Positions 8,667-18,055 of a stretch of DNA of 46,894 nucleotides are shown here, in pieces. The DNA lies in NCBI GenBank assembly GCA_002723345.1, contig PBNV01000051.1:1-46894 (forward strand). The letters are read 5' to 3'. The position numbers and the translations under genes are program-made. Position 1 is the first letter of the stretch, and each line of letters opens with the position of its first letter. This DNA comes from Rhodospirillaceae bacterium. Lineage in GTDB: Bacteria > Pseudomonadota > Alphaproteobacteria > Rhodospirillales > UBA2165. The notes beneath the pieces were generated by a model that was given only the letters and a program-made list of their open reading frames with translations, had not been told where the DNA came from and made no database searches.

Positions 8667-9611
8667 ATGCGATCAATTATCATAATTGCTATATCACTTG
8701 CCTTGATGGGAACTGCTGCTTTGGCAAGCGAGGTAAAGCTTAGGTCTTCGATTGTCGTAGAGGACAAATACATCACGCTAAGCGACTTATTCGGACTACC
8801 AGGCGAAAAAGGGGCTACTCCAATTGCGTATGCACCCGCGCCCGGCCAACGATCCACCCTAGATGCCAGGTGGCTGTATAGAGTTGCCAGGGCACATAAA
8901 ATTCGTTGGCGCCCACTGAGCTTAAAAACAAAGTTAATCGTTGAACGAGCAAGTCAGCAAGTTTTCCAAGACGATCTCAAAACTGTTCTTCTTGCCGGCT
9001 TGAGGGAAAAAGGCGCTGGAGATGATATCGAACTCTCGATGAACGGTAGAGCACTTGCAATCCACTTACCCACTAATGTTGAACCGACCATTGGCCTCGA
9101 CAATCTCCGATACAACCGAAGATCGGGCAGATTCGTAGCAACAGTTGCCGCGCCGGCTGACGATCCCGCGGCAAAGCGTCACCGTATCACGGGGCGCGTG
9201 CATCCTATGATATCAATACCTGTCGTTGGCAAGCGTTTGCGCAGGGGTGACATCGTCAAAAAAAATCATATCACATGGACCAGCATCAGAGAGTCTTCTG
9301 TTCGGAGGGACACCATTCTCCACGAGGAGGACCTTGTGGGGATGGCTGCCATAAGAATGGTGAGGGAGCATTCGCCAATCAGGTTATCTTATGTTCAGCG
9401 ACCTGTTTTGGTCAGGAAGAATGGGCTTGTTACGATCCACCTAGCATCAAAGTCGATGACGCTCACGGCTCAAGGGCAAGCTATGCAGGATGGATCTAAG
9501 GGAGAAATCGTGCAAGTCAAAAACATCCAGAGCAAAAAGGTAATCGAAGCTGTGGTTACCCATGCCGGTAAAGTTAGCGTAAGTGCCCCGTCGCACTTCA
9601 ATGTAAATTAA
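8667..9611 (+). CDS. flgA: P-ring assembly chaperone FlgA
   Basis: A 314-residue exported protein with a Sec signal peptide at about 1-20 (IIIIAISLALMGTAALA). The C-terminal SAF/FlgA domain (about 190-310) contains the RLRRGDIVKKNHI start and ends with the usual IQSKKVIEAVVTHAGKVSV strand pair. FlgA helps FlgI assemble around the rod in the periplasm. It sits 13 nt after flgG, with an in-frame GTG-started flgH following. Confidence 0.92.
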   Translation: MRSIIIIAISLALMGTAALASEVKLRSSIVVEDKYITLSDLFGLPGEKGATPIAYAPAPGQRSTLDARWLYRVARAHKIRWRPLSLKTKLIVERASQQVFQDDLKTVLLAGLREKGAGDDIELSMNGRALAIHLPTNVEPTIGLDNLRYNRRSGRFVATVAAPADDPAAKRHRITGRVHPMISIPVVGKRLRRGDIVKKNHITWTSIRESSVRRDTILHEEDLVGMAAIRMVREHSPIRLSYVQRPVLVRKNGLVTIHLASKSMTLTAQGQAMQDGSKGEIVQVKNIQSKKVIEAVVTHAGKVSVSAPSHFNVN

Positions 9612-9643
9612 CCGGCAATAGCAATACCAGAAGGAGACCCAAC

Positions 9644-10357
9644 GTGAGAACAATGAACTCGATATGCCGGCAGCTTCTTGCCCTCATGGCTCTTTGTTTT
9701 TTGCTGTCGGCCTGTAATACTTTCACACGTCTTTCTGAAGTTAATAACGGTCCTCAGATCAGCGAAATCGCAAATCCCACGGCGCGTCCAAAATACCGAC
9801 CGGTGAGTATGCCCATGCCCGCCCCTAAGACCATTAACAGGAAAGCCAATTCTCTCTGGCGGCCTGGCGCGCGAGCGTTTTTCAGGGATCAAAGAGCGGG
9901 TCGAGTTGGAGATATTTTGACCATAAAATTAGCGATAAGCGACAAAGCCGCTCTCGCCAATAAAACTACTCGGGCGCGAGATGACGCGGAAGATGCCGAT
10001 CTCACAAAACTGCTAGGTATTGAGAGTGAGCTAACGAAGGCACTCCCACAAGCAATTACTCCAGAGACCACCGTAAGTCTTGGAACAAAACATTCGACCT
10101 CCGGTGATGGAGCAGTGGACCGATCCGAGACAGTTACCATGTCGATAGCCGCAGTGATTACCCAAATACTTCCAAACGGAAATTTGGTTGTGTTCGCCCG
10201 TCAAGAAATAAAGGTCAATTTTGAGCTACGGGAAGTAATGGTGACCGGCATAATCCGGCCCGAGGATATAGACTCAGCCAATTCAATATCTCACGAGCAA
10301 ATTGCAGAGATGCGCGTTGCCTATGGCGGCAGAGGTACCCTGTCAGACCTGCAGTAA
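9644..10357 (+). CDS. flgH: flagellar L-ring lipoprotein FlgH
   Basis: The GTG at 9644 is chosen because AAGGAGA lies 7-8 nt upstream. The 237-residue product has a lipoprotein signal with lipobox LSAC (Cys at about 23). The FlgH domain includes SLWRPGARAFFRDQRAGRVGD, the Ser-rich centre, and the C-terminal RPEDIDSANSISHEQIAEMRV that marks the family. It forms the outer-membrane ring around the rod. It is the last gene of the operon and is followed by a strong terminator. Confidence 0.96.
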   Translation: MRTMNSICRQLLALMALCFLLSACNTFTRLSEVNNGPQISEIANPTARPKYRPVSMPMPAPKTINRKANSLWRPGARAFFRDQRAGRVGDILTIKLAISDKAALANKTTRARDDAEDADLTKLLGIESELTKALPQAITPETTVSLGTKHSTSGDGAVDRSETVTMSIAAVITQILPNGNLVVFARQEIKVNFELREVMVTGIIRPEDIDSANSISHEQIAEMRVAYGGRGTLSDLQ

Positions 10358-10428
10358 CCACGGTACGGCACTCAAATGATAGATATTATTTTCCCGTTCT
10401 GATTCCGTAAAGAATTGGAACAACTTGA

Positions 10429-10461
10429 GGCCGGTGGGGATCCCACCGGCCTTCTTTTTTT
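10429..10461 (+). terminator. Rho-independent terminator after flgH
   Basis: An 11-bp GC-rich stem (GGCCGGTGGGA-type arms, tight GGGATCCC centre) is followed by TTCTTTTTTT. It ends the flgFGAH transcript. Confidence 0.9.
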
Positions 10462-10551
10462 AGGATAGCTTGTTTCTGAGCCAACTTTTGATACCCTATT
10501 ACTCCAGGCCAATTTTTTAGTCGGCTCCATCAAACACCCATCTTCGGGCGG

Positions 10552-10971
10552 CTAGTCGTCCCGGCGCGTTCTTTCCAAACGTTCATGACGCTCTTGTGCC
10601 TCTACACTGAGGGTAGCAATTGGCCGAGCTTCCAGGCGCTTCAAACCAATTGGCTCCTCCGTCTCTTCACAATATCCATAGGAACCGTTCTCAAGACGTT
10701 CAAGCGCCTCATCAATTTTAGAAATGAGTTTCCTAGCACGGTCACGAGTTCTTAATTCAAGAGATCGGTCAGTCTCCGCGGAAGCCCGATCCGCAATATC
10801 TGGCTGCCCCATGCTCTCTTCCTGCAGATTATTTCTCGTCTCATTTGCCTCAGTTAAGAGTTCGTCCCGCCACTTCAACAATTTTTGCCGGAAATACTCT
10901 TGCTGGAGCTCATTCATAAACTCCTCTTTTGCCTTGGGCTTGTAATCTGGCGGCAAGGTCACCGTCACCAT
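10552..10971 (-). CDS. dksA: DksA/TraR-family transcription factor
   Basis: The coiled-coil N-terminus (about 20-75), the ADRASAETDRSLELRTRDR tip region and the C-terminal YGYCEETEEPIGLKRLEARP segment identify DksA, which binds the RNA polymerase secondary channel and works with ppGpp. Only one of the four zinc-finger cysteines of E. coli DksA is present, a state I recall from other alphaproteobacterial DksA proteins. I choose the ATG at 10971 (139 aa), with AAAGG six nt upstream, over the GTG at 10977. It lies between flgH and fliX and reads opposite to flgH. Confidence 0.9.
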   Translation of the reverse strand: MVTVTLPPDYKPKAKEEFMNELQQEYFRQKLLKWRDELLTEANETRNNLQEESMGQPDIADRASAETDRSLELRTRDRARKLISKIDEALERLENGSYGYCEETEEPIGLKRLEARPIATLSVEAQERHERLERTRRDD

Positions 10972-11120
10972 ATTCACCTTTCACTTTATATCCGACATAC
11001 TGGCGGCGAAATATAGTTACGCCTTTCGAACGCCTCAAGACCTCTTTCATACAAACCCAGCGAAAGTCCCATTTGCAAGTCAGTAACGGGATCGATTGAG
11101 AGGAATTTAAATCGCTAGAA

Positions 11121-11558
11121 TTAGATATCGCTGGAGTATTTGGCGATTTCGACTTCGGCTCTCAACTCAATTTCGTTGATCAGGGCGAGAAGGCCTGGAT
11201 CAGATATGTTGGTTTTTCGGTCACGCATCGCCTGAGCTAGACCGCTCAACCGATCCAGTGGTATTGCACCCACCAAAAGATCGTGGCGAATTTTATCAAG
11301 TTGATCCAGAATATCCTCACCCCATTGGATGAGCCGTCGCAGTTGCTGGTCCTCCTTTGCTTCCCCTTCTACCTCCTGCACAGACAATATCGAACTGACC
11401 GCCACAACTGCACCGGCATTGCCAGAAGCGTCCGCCTTTGATGACGGTCCCCTTGCAGGGGCCAGGTGGTCCGTGAAAGAAGTTCCACCGGATTCGTCGG
11501 CCTTCTGCGTTTTCTTTGCAGATTGCGCGCGTGTTGATTTTATCTCAGGAATTTTCAT
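11121..11558 (-). CDS. fliX: flagellar assembly regulator FliX
   Basis: A 145-residue protein starting MKIPEIKST, with a Ser/Ala-rich variable middle and the conserved helical C-terminus (WGEDILDQLDKIRHDLLVGA, about 82-101, then LINEIELRAEVEIAKY). In Caulobacter FliX couples class II basal-body assembly to activity of the sigma-54 activator FlbD, which is also encoded here (34656). An in-frame GTG at 11585 would add nine residues. I prefer the ATG at 11558, which gives the usual FliX N-terminus, although its ribosome site is weak. Confidence 0.9.
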   Translation of the reverse strand: MKIPEIKSTRAQSAKKTQKADESGGTSFTDHLAPARGPSSKADASGNAGAVVAVSSILSVQEVEGEAKEDQQLRRLIQWGEDILDQLDKIRHDLLVGAIPLDRLSGLAQAMRDRKTNISDPGLLALINEIELRAEVEIAKYSSDI

Positions 11559-11726
11559 TAAGAGAAGATACGGGAAACTTCCCACTCAGGGAAGAGCACA
11601 ATACAACCCAGCAGGATTTGCCCGGCAAAATTTTCATCTCAATTTATTATTGCTAATTAACCTCATCGGCGACCAAGCCAAGTCCGGATGAAGGGCACTA
11701 TTCCGGTACCTTTTAAATTTTTCAAT

Positions 11727-11742
11727 TGGCATAACTATTGCA
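11727..11742 (+). promoter_or_regulatory. sigma-54 promoter of the second hook-like gene
   Basis: TGGCATAACTATTGCA has GG (11728-11729) and GC (11740-11741) ten bases apart, with a consensus TTGCA at -12. The expected start is near 11753, about 46 nt before the ATG at 11799. Confidence 0.85.
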
Positions 11743-11798
11743 GGAAAAACCTGGAATGTAAGGTCTTACCAAAATCAGTAGCGGCGGGGTAATTACTA

Positions 11799-13115
11799 AT
11801 GGCAATGTACGGAGCGCTCACTTCACCGTCCCTGGCAATGCTGACTCAATCCTCAGCCTTCGGCACGATATCCCAGAATATAACTAATATAAATACCGGA
11901 GGCTATAAATCATCCACAACGAGGTTCGAAACGGTGTTGGCCTCAAGTTATGACTCAAATTCAGATGTAGGCGGCGTAAAATCCTATCGCGTAAATAACA
12001 TTGAGCAACAAGGAGGTATCCTCTCCTCAACCAACCCAAATGACGTTGCAATCAACGGCCAAGGTTTTTTTGTTCTGAATAGTCTGCAGGACGGAACCGG
12101 AGACACGTTTTATTCGCGTGATGGCGCATTTCAACTAAAAACAAATGGAACAGGTTCGGTGACGGGGGCCTACCGAGAGGATGGGTCAATAGATATTACC
12201 GGCAATGCTAGCGCTAACTTAATCACATTCGATCATGACTTAACCTACCTGGTAGATAAGAACGACAACTTTCTGCAGGGTTGGGTCTCTGATGAAAATG
12301 GAGTGGTGACAACTACCAGCACTCCGGAATCTATAAGGGTGGACAGGTTTGCTTTTCTTTCTGATGCCCGCGCGACATCAAAAGCCTACCTCACAGGAAA
12401 CATTCCCGCTACCAAAGACGTGGCGGGCACAAATGCCTTTAAAGCAAGTGTGCTGGACGCAGATGGAACCAGTCGCACTTTTGAACTAATTTTTACAAAA
12501 ACTGCAAATGCGCAGGAATGGACTGCGCATATTAACAGCTCCGACAGCAATATTACATCAGCGACCCCGAGTTCTGGCGCAACAGAAATACTGAATTTTG
12601 GGACGTCAGGGGAGCTATCTCCGGGAGCTAAATTAACCCCATCAATTACTTATTCGGATGGAACTACTGTCACTTTTGACATAGACCTTACCAACCTCAC
12701 ATCGATAGGGTCCACATATATTTATAATGGCTTTGATAAAGATGGTCGAACTCCCGGTGACCTGCAATCTTACAGTTTCGACGAACAGGGCTATGTAAAT
12801 GGAACCTTTACTAACGGCGTTGTGCGTCCATTGTACAAGCTGCCTTTGGCAACATTTGCAAACCCCAACGCACTTGAGAACAGACAATTTAACGTTTTTT
12901 CTGAGACATCGGAGTCGGGGGCAGCTTCTCTGAGGGAGGTTACTCTCGGTACCAGTTTTGGAGCCTTCATCCCCTTCTCACATGAAAAATCGAATGTAAA
13001 TATGGGTGTGGAATTTAACAATATGATCCTCGCACAACAGGCCTATAACACTGCTGCTACGGTGTTTAAGACTGTGGATGAAATGACCTCGGTTGCAGCA
13101 AGCCTGAAGACTTAA
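11799..13115 (+). CDS. FlgE-like hook/basal-body protein (second copy, short)
   Basis: A 438-residue axial protein of the FlgE/F/G family. The N-terminal motif (ISQNITNINTGGYKSSTTRFETV, about 26-48) is followed by GQGFFVLNS, TFYSRDGAFQLK, and a hook-type C-terminus with ATFANPNALE, LAQQAYNTAATVFKTVDEM. It is shorter than the other hook protein at 23775 (573 aa), which sits beside flgD and fliK and is the better candidate for the main hook. This gene stands alone, with its own sigma-54 promoter, between fliX and flgI. It may be an alternative or auxiliary hook/rod subunit; the exact role is unknown. Confidence 0.87.
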   Translation: MAMYGALTSPSLAMLTQSSAFGTISQNITNINTGGYKSSTTRFETVLASSYDSNSDVGGVKSYRVNNIEQQGGILSSTNPNDVAINGQGFFVLNSLQDGTGDTFYSRDGAFQLKTNGTGSVTGAYREDGSIDITGNASANLITFDHDLTYLVDKNDNFLQGWVSDENGVVTTTSTPESIRVDRFAFLSDARATSKAYLTGNIPATKDVAGTNAFKASVLDADGTSRTFELIFTKTANAQEWTAHINSSDSNITSATPSSGATEILNFGTSGELSPGAKLTPSITYSDGTTVTFDIDLTNLTSIGSTYIYNGFDKDGRTPGDLQSYSFDEQGYVNGTFTNGVVRPLYKLPLATFANPNALENRQFNVFSETSESGAASLREVTLGTSFGAFIPFSHEKSNVNMGVEFNNMILAQQAYNTAATVFKTVDEMTSVAASLKT

Positions 13116-13266
13116 TCGATAAATCACTATATTGCTCCCACGATAGGCGGCAAATTTTTCCCACTAAACGAAAAATCATTTTTGACGAGCACGCAATGAA
13201 GTGCAGACATTCGCAGAAAAATAAGAAAAACTTCATATAATCATATACTTGTAAGAATTTTAATAC

Positions 13267-13282
13267 TGGCACAAAATTCGCA
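13267..13282 (+). promoter_or_regulatory. sigma-54 promoter of the flgI-flgJ-flgN-flgK-flgL operon
   Basis: TGGCACAAAATTCGCA has GG (13268-13269) and GC (13280-13281) separated by ten bases and a perfect TGGCAC. The predicted start is near 13293, about 60 nt before flgI. Confidence 0.85.
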
Positions 13283-13355
13283 TAAAGGATGTTACGCACG
13301 CACCCTTTTGTCGGTGCCTAAATAAAAGAACGTGGAAATAGGCGAAGAAACCAAA

Positions 13356-14498
13356 ATGAACAAAACACATCCAATTTTGCGAAAAAATTTGCTCCCAGCC
13401 GTGTTTGCTGTGCTTTGCGTGACCAATTTTCTCCTAACATCAAGCGTAAGTGCAACCTCCCGAATAAAAGATATTGCTAACTTCGAGGGTGTCCGGGACA
13501 ACCTTTTGGTCGGTTACGGACTAGTCGTGGGACTGAATAATACTGGCGACACGTTAGCCGACGGTCATTTTACAAAACAAAGTCTCCTGGCAATGTTGGA
13601 GCGATTGGGCGTAAAACCCACGGAAAACGGTTTGAGCTCAAAAAATGTTGCAGCCGTTATGGTTACAGCCTCTCTGTCAGGTTTTACCCGCCAAGGTAGC
13701 AGAGTTGATGTAACGGTCAGCGCCCTTGGTGACTCTGCTAGCCTACTGGGCGGGACGCTACTTGTGACTCCGCTTCTTGGCGCAGATGGAGAGGTCTACG
13801 TCGTAGCCCAAGGCCAATTGGCGGTGGGAGGGTTTCAATCACAGGGTCAAGGAGAGTCGGTTACAAAGGGAGTGCCGACAAGCGCCAGAATTGCGAATGG
13901 TGGCATCGTCGAGCGGGAAATCGGATTCAAGCTTGCTTCCATGGAACGTGTCCGGATTAGCCTCAGAAATCCTGACTTCACAACAGCACGCCGCATGGCC
14001 CAGGCTGTAAATGCTTTTCTCGGCACCAACGCCGCAAACCCGAGAGATCCGGGTACAATCGAGCTTTCTGTCCCTTCTGGATACGAGAACAATGTAGTCG
14101 GACTACTGACCGACATTGAGCAACTACGCATTGAACCAGACCAGATGGCTCGGATTGTTATTGATGAGCAATCGGGCACCATCGTGATGGGAGAAAACGT
14201 GACGATCAGCACAGTAGCGATCGCCCAAGGCTCCCTCACTATTCGCGTGACAGAAACTCCGCAGGTATCACAACCAGGTCCGTTCGCCGAAGCGGGCACC
14301 ACACAAACTGTGAACAAAACCGACGTTCAAATTGATGAGGAACCGGACAAAAAATTTAGCGTGGTTAAGCAGGGGATTACGCTCCAAGATCTCGTAAATG
14401 GTTTGAATGCGCTTGGCATCGGTCCGAGGGATCTGATTACAATTCTGCAAGCGATTAAAACTGCCGGCGCATTGCAAGCTGACATTATGGTGATGTGA
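13356..14498 (+). CDS. flgI: flagellar P-ring protein FlgI
   Basis: A 380-residue periplasmic ring protein. The Sec signal (about 1-32, cleavage near SVSA) precedes the conserved start SRIKDIANFEGVRDNLLVGYGLVVGLNNTGD. The remaining family blocks follow, including NVAAVMVTASL, GDSASLLGGTLLVTPL and the C-terminal TLQDLVNGLNALGIGPRDLI. I use the ATG at 13356 (GAAGAAA upstream) rather than the in-frame GTG at 13332, which would add eight polar residues before the signal peptide. Confidence 0.96.
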   Translation: MNKTHPILRKNLLPAVFAVLCVTNFLLTSSVSATSRIKDIANFEGVRDNLLVGYGLVVGLNNTGDTLADGHFTKQSLLAMLERLGVKPTENGLSSKNVAAVMVTASLSGFTRQGSRVDVTVSALGDSASLLGGTLLVTPLLGADGEVYVVAQGQLAVGGFQSQGQGESVTKGVPTSARIANGGIVEREIGFKLASMERVRISLRNPDFTTARRMAQAVNAFLGTNAANPRDPGTIELSVPSGYENNVVGLLTDIEQLRIEPDQMARIVIDEQSGTIVMGENVTISTVAIAQGSLTIRVTETPQVSQPGPFAEAGTTQTVNKTDVQIDEEPDKKFSVVKQGITLQDLVNGLNALGIGPRDLITILQAIKTAGALQADIMVM

Positions 14499-14818
14499 TG
14501 ACGGACACGCCCCTCATTGCACAAGGTGCGCTCGCGCTTCAGTCGGCAGCAGCAACGCCACCAATTTCAAAAAACATGGACGCTGCGAAAATACAGGAGA
14601 CAGCAAAGGACTTTGAGGCGTTCTTTCTGGGTCAGATGCTACAACCAATGTTTGCCAGCATCGATACATCAGCTCCCTTTGGAGGCGGTCATGCGGAAAA
14701 GGTATGGCGTTCGATGATGGTCGACGAAATCGGAAAATCTATCGCGAAGAGCGGCGGTATTGGGCTAGCTGACTCCGTCCAACGTTCCATACTCGCAATG
14801 CAGGAGGCAGCTCAATGA
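14498..14818 (+). CDS. flgJ: rod-binding protein FlgJ (no muramidase domain)
   Basis: A 106-residue protein matching only the N-terminal rod-capping half of FlgJ: KDFEAFFLGQMLQPMF (about 36-51), then GGHAEKVWRSMMVDEIGK and the AKSGGIGLADSV end. Enterobacterial FlgJ carries a C-terminal peptidoglycan hydrolase that is absent here, as is usual in alphaproteobacteria. The start ATG overlaps the flgI stop (TGATG). Confidence 0.92.
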   Translation: MTDTPLIAQGALALQSAAATPPISKNMDAAKIQETAKDFEAFFLGQMLQPMFASIDTSAPFGGGHAEKVWRSMMVDEIGKSIAKSGGIGLADSVQRSILAMQEAAQ

Positions 14819-15258
14819 ACATTGATGCTAGAATTAGAAGTGTCTTGGAGCTAATGCGAGAGCTAAATGGCCTGATACACCATGAAAACCAGCTACTTAA
14901 ACAACAAGGCAGTCAGGAGAGTTTACGCGGCTCCCTCGAACAGAAAAAGTTGCTACTCCAAAGTTACGAGCAACAAGTCTCACTGTTGAAGGATAACGCG
15001 GAACTCGTCAACGCTGATCGCGGCTTGTGGCGTCACCTGGTTGAAGAAACTGGCTCGTTCAACAAGCTAATTGATGAGAATAAAGCTAGGTTGTTGGCTA
15101 AGATCGAGGGCACAAAACGAATATTCGCGATTATCCAAGATGCTGCGAATGAATATAAAAGCTCTGTCTCCACTTACAGTGAAGCCGGTACTACCGAAAA
15201 TTTGTCCCATCAGCCATTCCGACCGGCGGTCTCCGTTGGACTTAATCAGGAACTTTGA
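14815..15258 (+). CDS. flgN: FlgN-family export chaperone
   Basis: A 147-residue almost wholly helical protein, whose helical body at about 1-115 contains LRELNGLIHHENQLL-like and LLQSYEQQVSLL stretches. FlgN is the chaperone of the hook-filament junction proteins FlgK and FlgL, which are the next two genes. The start overlaps the flgJ stop (ATGA). Identification rests on size, helical pattern and position more than on a sharp motif. Confidence 0.75.
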   Translation: MNIDARIRSVLELMRELNGLIHHENQLLKQQGSQESLRGSLEQKKLLLQSYEQQVSLLKDNAELVNADRGLWRHLVEETGSFNKLIDENKARLLAKIEGTKRIFAIIQDAANEYKSSVSTYSEAGTTENLSHQPFRPAVSVGLNQEL

Positions 15259-15281
15259 GTATCACAGGCGAGGCCTATTAA

Positions 15282-18023
15282 GTGTCTTTAGAGATAACCC
15301 TTTTGAACGCTATGAGCGGACTGCAAACAAGCCAGCAGTCGCTCCAAACGATTTCAAATAATATCGCTAATGTTAACACTGAGGGCTATTCAAGAAAGGT
15401 TGTCGATCAGGCAGCCAGGATAATTGACGGAAGTGGTTATGGTGTCGAGATAACGCGCATTACTCGGAACGTTGACGATGCCGTTTTAAAGCAATTGCGA
15501 GAGGAAACCGGCTCCTACAGCGCGTTGGAGCAAAAAGATAGTTTTCTATCCCAGATCAATCAATATTTCGGCAGACCAGAAGACAACGACTCTATTACCC
15601 ACTTGATTGCCGAGTTGGCAGCCCAATTTGACGCCGTGGCTGTGACACCGGAAACTTCAGCTAATCAATATTTAACGGTTAATGCCGCAACAGACGTGCT
15701 GAATGAATTGAAGGGTATGTCAGATGTAATTCAAGACTTGAGAGCCGACGCGAATGCAAAAATCACGACCGCTGTTACTGAACTAAACACCGCGTTAGAC
15801 ACAGTCGTTAAAAATAATTATTCGATCATCGAGTTTGTAGCTTCTGACATCAGCACGGCAGAATTAGCAGACCAACGAGATATGGCGTTGAACAAAGCTG
15901 CTGAAATAATGGATATTAAGTATTACGAAAAAGGCGACGGAAGCTTTACTGTGTTTTCTGGCGGCGGGATGACGCTCGTAGACGGACAAAAACAGACTGT
16001 TTCCTTTGCCCAGCCGTCCACTATGACAGCAACTTTGGAATACACTGCCACCACTGCCACAAATTATATTGCACCTGGTGTGACGGGTCATCCCGTAGGC
16101 GGAGTGCCTGGTATTTTTGTTGGGGACGCCGCATCTACTAACGATATAACCAACTCTATATCCTCAGGGCGTTTGAAAGGCCTAATTGATATTCGTGATA
16201 CTGAATTGCCGGCATTGCAAGCTCAATTAGACGAACTTGCAGAGAAGCTCAAGGTTGAGATTAACGCTGTCCACAACAAAGGAGCCGGGTATCCGCCTGC
16301 CACAAGTCTGACCGGCGACAGGTACATCGCGAGTGATACTATATTTGATGCATCTGGCTTCATAAGAGTTGGTATTGTCAATGATAGCGGAGTACTCCAA
16401 GAGGACAAAATAATTGATCTATCACTGCCTCAAGGCTTTGCAGATTATGAAAGTGCATTATTTTCCTCGTCATCGAGCGATGTAATTACCACTGCCGGGA
16501 CGCTTACCTTTACAGGTGTTGGTGCTTCTTTTACGACAACAGTCGCCTATACTGCCAGTCAAACTCTCACCTCTCTAGCAGCATCGATTAATGCCAATGG
16601 CACGCTCTCTGGTCAAGGGATCACTGCGAGCGTTGTCGCTGAGGGGTCTAATTATCGTTTAAGCATTAATGATGCGGGAGACCAAACCTTTGATATAACC
16701 GAGAGTGGAAATGGAACTTTTCTTACTGACCTCGTTCCAAAGGTAAGAAATATGGGTGACTTGGTCACAGGTCTGTCAGAAATGACAAATCTGACAGCTT
16801 CAATAAATAGTAGTGGTCGATTGAGCCTGGCTGCAGACAACAACTACCGCGTGGCGATAAACGAGTTAACAAGCTCCGTCAGCGCAGCAGGAGATCTAAG
16901 CAGAGGTTTCTCGGATTTTTTTGGCTTAAATCGATTGATAGACTCGTCGGAAAATCATGCAACTTACCGTAGTGATTTATTTACAAGTAGCACCAGCGAC
17001 GTGGTTACGACAGCCGGTACCATTCAATTCTCGGGAAATGACGGGTCGGCTTGGTCCTCGACAGTAAGTTATACGGCATCTCAAACGTTGACCTCTCTAG
17101 CCACCAGTATTAATGCTGACTCCACTCTAACCACAGAGGGCGTTTCCGCTGAAGTTGTAGCGGACGGTGACGGGTACAGGTTAGAAATTACGGACGCTTC
17201 GGGCGATGAATTTGCAATGGTTGAAACGGGTAGTGGCACTTTGCTATCTGATACCAACTTGCGAACTGAACGGCGCGCATTGAGTGGCAAATTGAGCGTT
17301 CGGTCTGATATTTTAGAAGACCCCTTTCTCCTGTCCCGAGGCGCTTTGCAGTCAAATACCTGGACATCAAAAAATCTTAACAGTGATACAACGGCATTCA
17401 ACGGAACGACGCCGACGGTATCTGCGGGAACATTAACGTTTACCCTTGATGCCTCTACAACGGCATCTGTCTCCTATGCCACATCAGATACATTAACCTC
17501 ACTCGTGACATCAATAAATTCTAATTCCACGCTTTCTGCAGCTAACATCACCGCCGAAGTGGTGATTAATGGATCAAATTATAGTTTGAAAATCGTCGAT
17601 ACTGATTCCGATAATTTTACGCTTGTCGACTCAGGAGGCCTATCCGTCGACGTTTCCCAAGGCGTAACAATTGGCGATGGTTCGGTAGCGAAGGATCTAG
17701 CTGCAGAGTTTAATACCTCTGTTAACTTCCTTGCGGCTCCTGCCGATGGCGGCGGTCTTGCGGCTGCGACAACCACATTTGCCGACTATTCCTCAACAAT
17801 CATATCATTCAGTGCTGCGCGATCATTGACTGTACAGAGCGACTTAGCATTTCAAGAGAGCCTTAAGGAGGAACTCTACAACAAAAACGCAGCGATAAGC
17901 GGGGTTAATATGGATGAAGAACTCTCAAATATGATTATTTTCGAACAGGCATATTTGGCATCAGCCCGGATCATAACGGTCACTCAAGACATGTTTAAGA
18001 CCCTGACAGAGATGGTCAGGTAA
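15282..18023 (+). CDS. flgK: hook-filament junction protein FlgK (enlarged)
   Basis: The GTG at 15282 (GAGG upstream) starts a 913-residue protein, well above the 450-700 usual for FlgK. The N-terminal rod motif (TISNNIANVNTEGYSRK, about 24-40), the ELADQRDMALNKAAEIMDI block and the C-terminal SGVNMDEELSNMIIFEQAYLASARIITVTQDMF are canonical. The middle contains three diverged copies (about 387-485, 561-650 and 695-790) of a unit built round TLTSLxxSINxxxTL, the flagellin hook IN type motif. Copies one and two bracket the standard RLSLAADN...FFGLN region. FlgK is the first adaptor between hook and filament. Confidence 0.95.
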   Translation: MSLEITLLNAMSGLQTSQQSLQTISNNIANVNTEGYSRKVVDQAARIIDGSGYGVEITRITRNVDDAVLKQLREETGSYSALEQKDSFLSQINQYFGRPEDNDSITHLIAELAAQFDAVAVTPETSANQYLTVNAATDVLNELKGMSDVIQDLRADANAKITTAVTELNTALDTVVKNNYSIIEFVASDISTAELADQRDMALNKAAEIMDIKYYEKGDGSFTVFSGGGMTLVDGQKQTVSFAQPSTMTATLEYTATTATNYIAPGVTGHPVGGVPGIFVGDAASTNDITNSISSGRLKGLIDIRDTELPALQAQLDELAEKLKVEINAVHNKGAGYPPATSLTGDRYIASDTIFDASGFIRVGIVNDSGVLQEDKIIDLSLPQGFADYESALFSSSSSDVITTAGTLTFTGVGASFTTTVAYTASQTLTSLAASINANGTLSGQGITASVVAEGSNYRLSINDAGDQTFDITESGNGTFLTDLVPKVRNMGDLVTGLSEMTNLTASINSSGRLSLAADNNYRVAINELTSSVSAAGDLSRGFSDFFGLNRLIDSSENHATYRSDLFTSSTSDVVTTAGTIQFSGNDGSAWSSTVSYTASQTLTSLATSINADSTLTTEGVSAEVVADGDGYRLEITDASGDEFAMVETGSGTLLSDTNLRTERRALSGKLSVRSDILEDPFLLSRGALQSNTWTSKNLNSDTTAFNGTTPTVSAGTLTFTLDASTTASVSYATSDTLTSLVTSINSNSTLSAANITAEVVINGSNYSLKIVDTDSDNFTLVDSGGLSVDVSQGVTIGDGSVAKDLAAEFNTSVNFLAAPADGGGLAAATTTFADYSSTIISFSAARSLTVQSDLAFQESLKEELYNKNAAISGVNMDEELSNMIIFEQAYLASARIITVTQDMFKTLTEMVR

Positions 18024-18055
18024 AAAATGAACGATACAAAAATGAGATTTCTTTG

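Noticed and set aside
16440..17700. Nucleotide repeats as a possible mobile or CRISPR-like array
   Set aside because: The repeats are in frame, about 90-100 codons long and diverged; they are protein domain copies within flgK.
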